Both the position numbers and the translations under genes were made by a program. From Thunnus maccoyii (Eukaryota > Chordata > Actinopteri > Scombriformes > Scombridae), in the NCBI RefSeq assembly GCF_910596095.1, contig NC_056540.1:24496501-24560500 (forward strand): a stretch of 64,000 nucleotides of DNA. The letters run 5' to 3'. Within the stretch, counting starts at the first letter, position 1, and the number at the start of each line of letters is the position of its first letter. Of the stretch, positions 47,265 through 58,687 are shown piece by piece. The notes under the pieces are model-generated. The model ran no database searches. It saw nothing but the letters and a program-made list of their open reading frames with translations, and had not been told where the DNA came from.

Positions 47265-49590
47265 TCAGTTCTCAAAATAACAAATGTCTTTTTCATAGTG
47301 CACAGGAAAGCCTTCTTCACATTTGATCATTATTTTCTGGTTCAAGGCTTCACCATTGTAATGACACCCTCGAGACTTGGCACTCTTTTTCAGTTTACAG
47401 ACAACAATGTTAAATCGTTCAAGGCTTAAGGTCTGGTTCTTATATGGCTCTCCTTTACCCGTACAGACTGTTTTGACTGTGTTGATGTTAGCTTGGATGA
47501 AGGTGTTGGTCTCCTTACACTGTCCATTAGTGTAGATTCTCCTTTCTCGTATCACACAATCACACTCGTCGACAGTCATGTGGTCAATGACATGCTGGAC
47601 TTGGAACCTCTTGTATCGATCGTCGATATTTCCTTTCCGAGAGAGCACAGCAGCAGAGAGCAGCACCAGCAGCAAACAGACAAACTGGATCCTCATGATT
47701 CCCTGGTGGAGAAAAGGCAGGAAAAGCAATACTTTTAGCCATTCTAGCGGCATGACTTGAGGGATGGCAATGTTGTTTTGTTGGTTGGTCCATCACTTCA
47801 GTCCAGACTGAGATATTTCAAAAACTATTAGATGGATTACCATGATTTTTGAAAACATTCATGATCCCTACTGACGTTGGTGATCCCCTGATTTTTCCTC
47901 TAGTGCTACCATGAGGTTGGCATTAATGGCTTTAAGTGAAATGATTCAGCAACTATTGCCATTCAATTTGGCACAAACATTCACGTCCCCCTCAAGATGA
48001 ATTGGAAATGCACTGGTGTTACCCTAATCTCTCTTCTAATGCCACCATCAGGTCAAAATTTCAATGTCCAATATCTTTGGTTTATTAAATGAGTAGTTAA
48101 ATATCTTACGACATTTCTAAACTAAGATGGTGACAATAATAAACCTGCTTAACATCAGCATGCAAAGCAATGTTGTTCCTAAGTACAGTCTCACAGAGCC
48201 ACTAGCATGGCTGTAGACACTTAGTTACACACTGGAGTACCTGAAATCTACATTTTTAGCTATTTTCCTGCTCAGAATGCCTGTTGCCTGTTTCAGGAGG
48301 CTCTGATGACAGTGGATGGGTGTTATCCATATTGTAATAAGCCTCCTGATTTACTTATTTTTGGGAGTAGACCAGTCTGGTAAAGATAACTTTTGTATGT
48401 TGAATGTCATTAAGGCATCTATGGGTCAACCAGTGTTACCATACAATGCTGTGACCAGAGTTGACTGAAGTGATATTCATAGAAATACAGCCACATAAAA
48501 AAACTATGTCTAATAGCAATGAGTTGCAGACCTGCAGTAAAATCAGCACAGCAAAAATGCAAAAAACCACAACCACAAGACAGAAGCCTTGAATACTTAC
48601 TGACACTGTGACATTAGTAAAGAGAAAAAAAGAGATGCAGACCTGTTCTAAAGTGAAATTGCAACGACTTCTTCCTTCTTCTTCTTAGTACTTTCTGCAA
48701 AAACAGAAACAAACCATTTGATTAAGATTATTTTACTGTTTATTATAAGTTGACAAATTTGTCTAACCAATGATGCAAATCATAAAAAGCCAATTTACCT
48801 GTATCACAGACACTGATCAGTGACAATGAAGCATCTGAAAATTGTTGAATCTTCTTCAGAGTTTAGTTCCTCGACATGTCAACTCCCTGCCCTCACACCT
48901 TCTATGTACTGTCCAATCATACATGACCACAACCTATGTCTACAACCAGGCTCATCTGCATGCATCAATGCTGAACATCCTGGCTGCTACACCACTGCCT
49001 GTTTTCAGCAGATTTAACATACTCTGCCTTACCTGCTGCTTCATGTATTGCTATTTAAATTTAAGTGAATTTTGGATGTTCTTTTCAAAATGTGTTTATG
49101 TCAATCAAAAGTTTTGTATCTTAGATTCTGCCAGATATTGTGTTCATGAGCTTTGCATGAGCGGAACCACACTGACAAAATAAACTGTGAATTGCTGTTA
49201 CAATAAATAGTAAAAACTTTGACCTGAGTATTAGGTGGTAATTTGATAAATTTGTCATAAGGATGTGCCTAACAAAGTCCAGGCCTCGGACAGAGCATTT
49301 TAAGAAGGTAAGAATGAAATGCTGCACATATGAGAAATCCAAACAGTCCTTTTATTTTGGGATAAATGCAACACATTAATAATAGTGAGGACTTATGGTG
49401 ACACTTAAGAATGTGCAGTTTGGCTCCCATTGGGCCATCTATGCTAAAATATATATTTCAAGAATACTTACAGTTAATTAAAGCATCAATCAAATTACTT
49501 GTACTACATTCTGCACTCACAGGATAACACAAGTCATATCTTTCTTGACCCTGCTGCCATCTTTTGGTAAGTTGCAGTCTGTGTGTTTAA
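46679..49590. repeat. RNase tandem duplication, copy 2
   Basis: Direct repeat of 43690-46678, offset 2909 bp at the gene. Ends at a second module 1 copy (about 49551). The right flank then continues with a module-related segment to about 49730. Confidence 0.9.
47265..47696 (-). CDS. Secreted RNase A-superfamily ribonuclease with two extra cysteines (RNase 3)
   Basis: 143 aa, same start logic and identical signal peptide as RNase 2. Catalytic residues intact: FQVQHVIDHM, CKETNTF, FPVHYEKD. By eye it differs from RNase 2 at about 31 residues, all in the mature protein and spread over charged surface-type positions. It has eight cysteines: the six shared ones plus one in ECDCVI (D in RNase 2) and one in DICYFEN (R in RNase 2). 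The latter is a CGT to TGT change. The pair could form a fourth disulfide that is not the classical C65-C72 one. Poly-A signal at 47230-47225. Confidence 0.93.
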   Translation of the reverse strand: MRIQFVCLLLVLLSAAVLSRKGNIDDRYKRFQVQHVIDHMTVDECDCVIRERRIYTNGQCKETNTFIQANINTVKTVCTGKGEPYKNQTLSLERFNIVVCKLKKSAKSRGCHYNGEALNQKIMIKCEEGFPVHYEKDICYFEN

Positions 49591-50940
49591 TTAACAAAAA
49601 AAGGATGAAGTAACCAGGTTTATTCAAAACAAGCCCAATGTTTGTTGACTAGATCAGTTTTTTTTACTCTGGGGAAGCCTTGTTCTCAATGGACTTTAGA
49701 TACTGAGGACCACAAGATGTTCACATAATTTATTTGACAACTGTACTCATAGAAGATGTTGATGTCAGTCATTGTGTCAACCATGCTCCTGAGAGCCAGT
49801 CACTGCTTGGATTAATAGACAATCAAAAGGATCAATAAAATTAAAAAAAAATAATAAAATATATATATATATATATATATTATGAATAAGAACAACTTGT
49901 ATTCATATTTTCATATATCTTTAAATTTGTTTTTCACTTTGATTCGTGGCTACTTTCTTAATCTTATCATTTCTTTTCTCACCAAGCAGAAGAATCCTCT
50001 AGAAAACATACCTTGGACTTGGAAAAAAAAGTTTATTTAAATTTGAATTCAATATTAATGTTGAATGGACATTCATTCCCATTTTTCACAAACATTTCAT
50101 AAAGTCTGTTTCTCTGCTTAATGCTTAAAGGCCTGCTGTTACTGTGATGGTTACATTAATGACAACATGCAATAGTGCATATAAAAAGTGGCAGCAGGTT
50201 AGGTTACCATGCAATCTTGCTTTTGACCCCTTTTGTTCATACCAACTACTGGATTGCACCAGTGTTTTTGCAGTTTTCCTGGGGCGGTAGTGTATTTTCT
50301 TGCATTCATACACTTAACAATAGCAGTATAGCTCATTTATGATTATACCTTTCTGTTGATCAGTTCGTGAAGAAACTGAACAACTCAGTTGTTGACAGTT
50401 GTGGTGGATAAATTTACAGACAACAGCTCCATCGCTGCTAGTTAATCAGTCTGCTAAACACACAGAGCTGAGATCATTAGCAACACTGAAAAACAAGCTA
50501 ACTCTCAGTTGTTTCATAAAGAGGAAGATATTAACGTTCCATTGTCTATTGTGAGGCCAGAGTATAACTGGCTTCACAATTCACCTCAGAGTTTCTTTAC
50601 CAGCAATGTTTCCATTCACAGTTTTGCAGTGGCTTAATCATCAGCATCTGCTTGTTTGATACTTGTCGTCTTAACCTGCCTTGACTTCAGAGGATTTCGG
50701 TAAGGGTGCAATATCATGTTTGACCACACAGGATGGCTGACATTTACTAGCCATTAAAACCCAGAGGGGCACTGTTTCATTCATTTGAAGAAACTCAGTT
50801 TTTAAGAGGAGAGGGCAGGGCTGTGACGGCACTGACAAAGATTTTTTTTTTTTTTTAAATGATGTTGATAGCTATTTTTAGTAGTGAAGGAGTACTGGCT
50901 TGACTTGGTTCCAGAGAGATAACGCGACTACATTTTAGGG
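49591..50940. other. Spacer right of the RNases
   Basis: Contains an (AT)n microsatellite at about 49858-49880 and no recognisable gene. Confidence 0.5.
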
Positions 50941-50941
50941 C

Positions 50942-52500
50942 AGACCTATTCAACTAGTGGCCTGCGAGCTGGATATAGATTTTTTCTATGGCCCGCAAGA
51001 AGGTGCCTGCAAATCAGGCTGTCATGGTAAAAATATTTTTATTTTCTTGTGTTTGTTTGTTCAAGGGGACAGATAACTATGGTTCACACTCCAACATAGT
51101 GGGTGGCGGTAATGTGCTGGTTGCCACCCGCCATAAAACAGAAAAAAGAAGAAGTATCACACCCGCTCTGTACCTGCCATTTGCTCACTCAGTCAAGTTG
51201 CGCCCTGGGCTGGCAGGCTACAGAGAAACTCATGTTAGTCAACAGCAAGCTTCAAAATGTCTCTGTCGAAGCTATGTAAAGTTGATGAAAATCGCCAATT
51301 CCAAAACGAATGGACTGACAAGTATTTATTCACTTTGCCAGCTGCAACAAGTAATAAACCAGTGTCTTTATTGTGCAATGCATGCATTGCTGTGATGAAA
51401 GAATAAAACGTGAAGAGGCACTACAATTCAAATCATGGCTCGTTTTCTGCCAGTTTTGCAGAGGGCTCGGAGGAACAGAGAAGAAAATTACAGGGACTGC
51501 TAGCATCTTTTCAATGGAGTCAAGTGGCCCTTGGTCGCTTTTGCACGGAACAAGAGAGAGCCATGATAGCATCCCTGCATGTAGCCTGGACACTAACCAG
51601 ACAGAAGAGGCCTTTTACCAAGGTGAAAACCTTCAGAGATTGCATGCTTGCTGTCATTGATGAAATGGTTGTTGATGAAAAAGTTAAGGAAAGCATCAAT
51701 TCAGCCATTAAAAAAGTGCCTCTCTCGGACACATCAAGTCTTCGCAGAGTGGAACTACTTGCAAAGGATGTCTCAAGAAAGCTTTTGGAAAACCTTCAAA
51801 AAGCAGAGGTTATGTCTATCGCTGTCGACGAGTCAACTGATTGTACCGACATGGCCCAGCTATGCATCTATGTCAGGTTTTTCAACGGAGTGTGCTTTTG
51901 GGAAGAACTTCTGGGGCTTATTCTGTTGGAAGGACACATTACAGGTGAAGTGATTTTTCAAAAGATTGTCTCGTTTTTTAATGAGCATGAACTGGATTTA
52001 CAAAAAGTTTGCCTGTTGGTTACTGATGGCGCTCCGACTATGATCAGTAGAGTGCAAAGGCTAGTGGCGAAGCTATCAGCTATAGCCCCACATATGCAGT
52101 TTTTACACTGTATCATTCATCAGTCTTTGCTGTGTGCAAAGCTCAGTGGTGATCTGAAAAACACCATGGACACTGTTATGAACAAACGGGCAACAAACCT
52201 CTTGGAGCGCATGTTGGATGAACAGTTTATGGCAGAAGTCCACTTTCTGTGTGACATTTTTGGACACTTGAACACTTTGAATCTGGAATTGCAGGGGCGG
52301 GGAAAATCTATCGCTGATTTGGTTGAGAGGCTTTGTGCCTTCAAGACAAAGCTAACGATTTTGTTGTCCCATGACCAATGAGAAGTTGCATGAGTGTCTC
52401 AGGATTGCCCTTACTACTTATGAGCCAAACTATGTTGAAATAGCAAAATCAAGGCAGTGCAATTTTTCTCACTGACTCAAACGTTTGAAATGTTTTGTTA
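50942..52500 (+). pseudogene. hAT-type transposase-derived gene (GTF2IRD2/ZBED-like), broken
   Basis: Coding frame from ATG 51257 (MSLSKLCKVDENRQFQ) to a stop at 52381, 375 codons, interrupted by a single in-frame TAA at 51404-51406 where relatives read KEYNVKRHY. Before the stop is a BED-like zinc-finger segment (SLLCNACIAVMKE, then KRHYNSNHG). After it comes the RNase-H-like core: VDESTDCTDMAQL, LLVTDGAPTM, HCIIHQSLLC. The C-terminal part is shortened: after NTMDTVMN the frame jumps to a VHFLCDIFGHLNTLNL segment and ends early, with no terminal dimerisation region. The left flank (CAGACCTATTCAACTAGTGG at about 50942) resembles a hAT terminal repeat; no matching right end found. Most likely a decayed transposon rather than a host gene. 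Confidence 0.75.
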
Positions 52501-55500
52501 GTTTGGCTTTCAATATTTATCTCACAGAACTGTAAATATTTCTGTAATCATATAAAATGTTTTTGTTTTTTTGATTTTGTCAACGCTCATCCTCCATTTA
52601 GTTGAAAACAGATCAAAAGCTTATTAAAAAGGTCAATAAACGTTTGCAAATATTCAGTAAGACAATTTTAGAATTTGAAAGAAGTACTGCTGTATAATTT
52701 TTTTTAAATATTTTTAATTATTTAGACAACTTACACAGTGGATATGTCTGTCTTCACAACACGGTTTCCTGTTAAAGAAATTATCTCAGTATCTAGTAAA
52801 ACAGAGTAAGGCATATTAGAGCTCTAGAATAAAGAAAATGGTTCCAGACTATTGAAAAACTATTGAAAAAAGTTGTTTTTTATTTTGAGCAAGAACAGTT
52901 TTAGTTTAGAGCATAAGGTTATCATAGACAAAATATTAAATTAGTTACTTCATCAAAGGTACAAACAGAAAAATATTTGGGAAAGCCTGACTTTTTCAAC
53001 CTGCCGCAACTAAGAACTACCAGAGCTGGATGTAGGACTCAATGGTCTGTTATCAAATCTGCTGACAAATGACAGGAATTGACAAGAGTTTTAGTGAAAG
53101 TCCTCCACTGGAGTATTCATTTTTCAAGAACTCAGACATGGAAGATAAGTATAGTTTCAATGGTAGTTTAATTTTAACATTCAACCTAAGTATCCATTAT
53201 CATCACTCACATATTCATGTTTTTTAAACCTCAGATTTGGAGAATGTCAAACATTTGCAAAAGTGTACAACTGACTGCTTTTTAAAAATTGTCAGTGACT
53301 AGGGTGTTTTATTTTGTTCACAATGAAGAACTAAACCTTAAGGATCAGGAAAGGTGGATGAAAAGGAAAAAGACAGATGGGGCAGCAAATAAAAACTTGA
53401 ATTGTTGTGAAAATGGGAATGGAGGTTAAGAAATGAAAATCAATGGGACATCATTGACAGAGACTTGGGGAAAAAAAGAACAAAGGAAGGGAAAGAGGAG
53501 GTGCAAAGAAAAGACGTGATAAGAAAGATGAGGTGTAATGAGCAAAAGGTGTGGAAAGAGTAAAACTGTGACACTGACCAAAAAGGATAATACTGATATG
53601 TATCTCAAACCCAGAATAAGATAGCTGCAAATTAACTGTAAAAGTGTTTCAGCTGTGACTGTAAAAATGCATCTATTGTAAACAAAGCAACAATAAAGTA
53701 AACAATACAGTAGTAGTTACATTATAGTCTTTTGCTATACTTTTAATTGTGTTAGTCATCTATGGGCGGTTAAAAACTGTAACGATGTGGAAATGTTTTC
53801 TGACACAGTTGTGTTGTGGAAGCTTCGTCCAGATTCTTTTATCTAACAGAGTTACAGAAACTACATTGATGTAGCAGGCAACTGAGTTGGTAACGTGGAG
53901 GTTTACTGTGATCAGACAGGAGCAATGTGTCATTAATAACTGCAAGCCACTTTGTTAAGCTCCACTCAACACTGTCAATGCAGAAACTGAAAACATTAAC
54001 CAATGATTAAAAAGCTTTACCTTAAATTTAAAACATGAGTTGATCTCTTACATCTCCATGAAGTACAAGCTCTATGAAAATATCAGTTTTCCTGTATGCA
54101 CCTTAGAGCACATCATGGTCCACCAAATAATCAGTCCTGCATTATGTAATGTCATCATATAACACACTGAATGCATCACACATCAACACTGCAAGAGGAA
54201 AAAAAGCATTTTTGTTGATGCCGCAATTTCACATTCCACATAAGGCCATGAAGATATGGTTTCTAGGTAAGGGACAGTGATGCACAAATCATTTATACCG
54301 TAAAGAATGTATCATAATAAAGGCCTCTCTAGGTTTTGGCCCAAATTGAGTTGTTACAATTGCTTTGAAGTATTTATACATTTCATTGACCCTGCCCACA
54401 CAATCTGACTCTGACAGAGGAATATTTATTTCAGCATCATTCCCTTTGGATGACGAAGAAAGCCGTCGTAGAAGTTTGATTGTGTTGTCATGGAGACAGA
54501 TGTTGTTTCATATGTGGACCACACACTGTATGAGCCTCATAGCGAGTAAAACAACTGCCACATGTGACCCAACAATGCTTTTAACCATCCAACATGATCA
54601 AACATTCAGTAGCAGCAACATTTTTGAATTTGTATACCAAGGCACTTGAGCTAAGTTATCAACTTTAAATCAGAATTCTTCTTGACATCCAGGAGTTTAC
54701 TGTTAAGGCAAATACAGCCAAATTTGGCATAATGGCTTCATTCAAAACAGCCTCCCTGCCTCAGATTGAGCAGCTATTTAAAGAGCAACTTACAGTAACA
54801 CCAGCTGATGTGACTGAATGTAGAAGTGTACTCAAGGGTGTCAGTACACTGTGACATCACTGCTGGGTGTGGGTACAGGTGCAACAGAGCACGCTCCTGA
54901 CCACAACTAACTACACCCAGCAGGGATGCACATTTGAAACATTCAATCAGATGCTGTAGGGCAGTGAAACACAGTTTTTCAGCCTGGTATTAAGTTACTC
55001 TTAAAAACACGTCTTTATGTGAATGGGTTGGTTGATTAAAAACAGCTTCTTGTTTCCACCAGAACCTCATAACTCATCAGAGAATGTCTTGGTATTTGTT
55101 TTAAAACTCATTTAAGCTGGTTTGGACTCACACTTGATGCCAAATTTACAATATGATTTAACTATAGATGATTTGAATGGGAATTCCTGATTTATAATGA
55201 ACTCCTAATGAATAGCAAATGTCAGATTTTCATGTCAAACCTCATGTGGCTCCAAGTCTGGTGTGCAACAGCAAATTAAAGAATAACACAACATCAGAAC
55301 AACCTGTTAAAATCATCTCTGTGGAAAGAGTCTTTTGTGTTTTGTCAAAGAGCCCACATGTGAGGATGATGTCCATTATATAGTGAAGCAGGTTAGCTAG
55401 GCACGTACAGTTTCCTTTTTAGCCCCAAGAGAGAGGGCAACAAAAACTGCCACCTTTTCCTTTTTGTGGAATCAAGGGAGCTCTTCTTGGTGGGCCATTT

Positions 55501-56082
55501 CGTCAAGGCAGCCCTCCTCTCTCAGTGTCCGAAGCCTCCCACACATCAGCACTCACATTAACATCATGCAAATACACTTAGAAAATATAAAATTAATTGG
55601 ATTAGGGTATATATTTATATAGATTTACACATACATATAAATTCATATACTTTTAAGGAATGTTAATCTATTTTGTTGTGTACTTTTTCTTCTTACAAGG
55701 TACAAAATAACTTTTCATACTATGTAACACATTATATAATCAACATATTAAAAAAGCAACTCATCAGTCCTTTTATCATCTTTTAGAAAAAAAAAATCCA
55801 TAATAAAAATAAGTTCTATATTTTTCTCACTTATATCTTACAATATATTTCTCTCTGTCAAAAAACACGCACACATGTCCCATTTGTGTTTTGTTTGTGG
55901 TTTCTCTTGGCAGCAAATTGGCAGCGATCAAACTGAACATGTAAAAAAAAAAAAAAAAAATCACATAATGGTGGTGCTCATCAACGTGGAAAAATCTCAG
56001 AGCGACACAGCCTCTTGACGAGTAGAATTCACAAAATGGCAGCAGTGGGTGTTGCAAAACAAACAAACAAACTACGGTGCTG
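52501..56082. other. Intergenic region and slit 3' UTR
   Basis: No gene recognised between the hAT pseudogene and the SLIT stop codon. The right part (roughly 55700-56082) is probably SLIT 3' UTR on the minus strand. A poly-A run of 18 lies near 55943. Confidence 0.45.
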
Positions 56083-58687
56083 TTACAACGGACACTTGGA
56101 GCAGCCACATTCCAGGGCCGTTTCCATCTCCTCGGAGTACGAGGTGCCGTCGGTGCAGCGGAAGACAACCTTCCTTCTTCGGCTTTTGGTGACGCCACAG
56201 CAAACACCAGGGGGCGCTGCCGTCTGGCAGGATCGAGGACAATCCATGCGTGGAATCTTACTGGTGGATGTGCATGTTCTCATGGGGTGGTGGCGCTTCA
56301 GCTGCTCCCTCACCATCTCTCCTTGACATGTCACCTCTGGACATTGGTGGAAAAAGGACACAAGTTAGATATACTGAGATTTCTCAAATCTTGACATCAT
56401 TTTCTCCTGACCCCCATCCCCTCTTTTTACATTTCATCTGTCTTACCTGTGTTACAGGTTGGTCCAGTGTACCCTGGCTGACAGTGGCAGATGGGCTCTC
56501 CTCCCTCTGACACGCGACACTCCCCATGTCCGCAGCGGTGCCCCCTGCAGGCTGGAGGCTCCTGCCGTCGATCACAGAATTGGCCCTGGTAGCCTTCACT
56601 ACACTGGCAACTGTAGGACTGACCCTTCGGCACACACAGACCATGGACACATCTGGAGTGAGAAGGAGAGAGGGAAGACAAGTTAGAGGAGGTGGGCACC
56701 TGGAGTAGATGTGTGTATTTACTGGTGATTGCTTTATAACTGGCTGAATAAAAAGGGCACTCAAGATATGGAAACCAACACTGACTAAAAAAACTCTTAT
56801 GCCATATTCATGCCATTAGAATCACCATAAAAAAGTTCACAATTCACTTTCTGGATCAAGAAAGCTCAACCAGGGAAACTCTGCTGCTGTGTGCATGATC
56901 AAATGCTTTGGCCACTGCTTTTGGCTATGACAGCTAATTAAATTTTCATGCTTGCTTTTTTTTCCCTACTGACTTTTTATAGGATAAAAATGTCAATAAA
57001 AGGATGAAAATGACATAGGATAACTCATTAACAGTTTCTTTTACTAGCTATGTTAATCAATCAAAAAGGGTTGCAACAAACAATTTCATTATGAATTAAT
57101 CGCCTATTTTTTTTCATCAACTGTTTTGTCTATAAAAAGTAAGAAAATAGAAAAAAATGCCCATTAAAATATCTCAGAGCCAAAGTTGACACCCTCACAT
57201 ACTGTACATGCACTTCTTTCTATGTAATTTCTGCCCAGTCTCTGCCTACCTGCTGTTCTGACAGGGGGTTGGTGCTGTTGTCTGGTCACACAAGGCCCCG
57301 CTGCGTCCTGGAGGACAGTCACATGTTACCCCCGTCTCCCCGCCCTCTCTGCACGCACCCTGTGCGCACACACTGCAGGTGTGACATCCTGCAAGAATGC
57401 CATCAGCCTGGTGACAGGAAAAGAAAGGGAGGAAATACTGTCAAGGGAAACTGAGTTGAAAGGCCTATTAATGCTAATAACCTGGCAAACATTTTGATGT
57501 TACAGGATTGTTAAAGCCTTCATCTTCATCATCAGTGTAAATATAGTGCCAAAATGGAGAGATGATACCAGTACTTCTTCAGAGCTGTTGCCAGCATAGC
57601 TTTATTGGAGTGTGACCTAAATATGGTTATTGTGTGATCTCAATGTTTTTCCACAGTTGCTCATTTTTGAAAATGTTGTGCTTTTTTGGTTTGATTCTGG
57701 ACTTAAAGATCTTTGCACTGAAGCCCAAAAAGCAGTTTTTCACCATGATGTCATCCCTAGACATTGTTGGATGTCTCTTGCAAAACACAACTTTCTCTGC
57801 TGCTATGTTGATAGCTATGGCTTTAAAGGCTGCTTTGTAGCTCCTACAGAACTTCTACTGTTGTAACTCTAAAATAAGGCTGTACAGTATAACAACACCC
57901 CTTTTGCCATGAGTGAACCTTCCCCCGTGTTATTACCTTGGCCTCAACCCCTTGTGGTCGTCCTCCTGTGGCTCGGTAACTCAGGTCCTGGGCCTCCCCG
58001 TTAATTTTGACATTGTGGATGCAGCCATTGAAGGCCTGAGGGGAACGTTCAGGGCCGGGACGTAGGCCTGAGGCCACCACTTGGGATGGTACGCCTTGGT
58101 GATGAAGGAGAACAAGACAGGAGGGTATGGAAAGAAAAAAATGAGAAGAAAATACAACATTTCAGTAAGAATATGACATCATAGCTTTCACTATACTACA
58201 ACAAAATCATGTTTGCTTTCTTGTTCTCAAGAGGAAAGACTGACTGTTCTCGGGGGCATATCTCACTTGCTTTTAAGGAGAAGTTGAACAAAGAGTTCTT
58301 TGTCTCCCAACCACATCCTTTGCTGGGATTTAGTGTGTGTGTGTGTAGTTACATTTTGCGGGTAACTGTATTCGTGTGTACCCATGCACAGCAAAGATGT
58401 GATCACAACCATAGAGAGGCAGTTAAGAGCAGGCAAAATAACATCTGAATGATTAATACAAGTGTCCACAAATGTGTATATACAGTATAAATGTGTGTGT
58501 GTGTGTGTGCGCATGTGTGTGTGTGTGTGTACCTCCTATGTAAAGCTGAGTGTTGTGGTCAACGGAGGGCTGGCGTGCTAGCTTTCCCAGGCTCTTGGGG
58601 GCGCCGTTATCCACAACCAGGCTCAGTGAACGGTTCTGAATCAACAGCTCAACCGTGTGGAAAAGCCCGTCATTCACAGTCTCCACA
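56083..58687 (-). CDS. slit3: SLIT axon-guidance ligand, 3' part (slit3-like, partial)
   Basis: Last five coding exons: 58687-58533, 58094-57937, 57407-57250, 56652-56447, 56336-56083 with stop. All junctions are GT/AG and phases agree (2,1,0,2,1). In order they encode the second half of a laminin G domain ([32 protein letters not shown]), three EGF-like repeats ([38 protein letters not shown]) and a C-terminal cystine knot ([20 protein letters not shown] ending CGCSKCPL). SLITs are secreted Robo ligands that guide axons and migrating cells; the LRR half lies beyond the right edge. The laminin G phrases SLGKL and VETVNDG, and the ECGC end, fit SLIT3 best from memory; slit1 is the alternative. 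The gene is single-copy here and not related in function to the immune genes. Confidence 0.88.
58488..58532. repeat. CA/GT microsatellite at a slit 5' splice site
   Basis: The intron after exon 58687-58533 begins (minus strand) GTACACACACACACAC and is almost pure CA repeat for ~40 nt. A second short GT run is at about 58330-58346. Confidence 0.9.
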
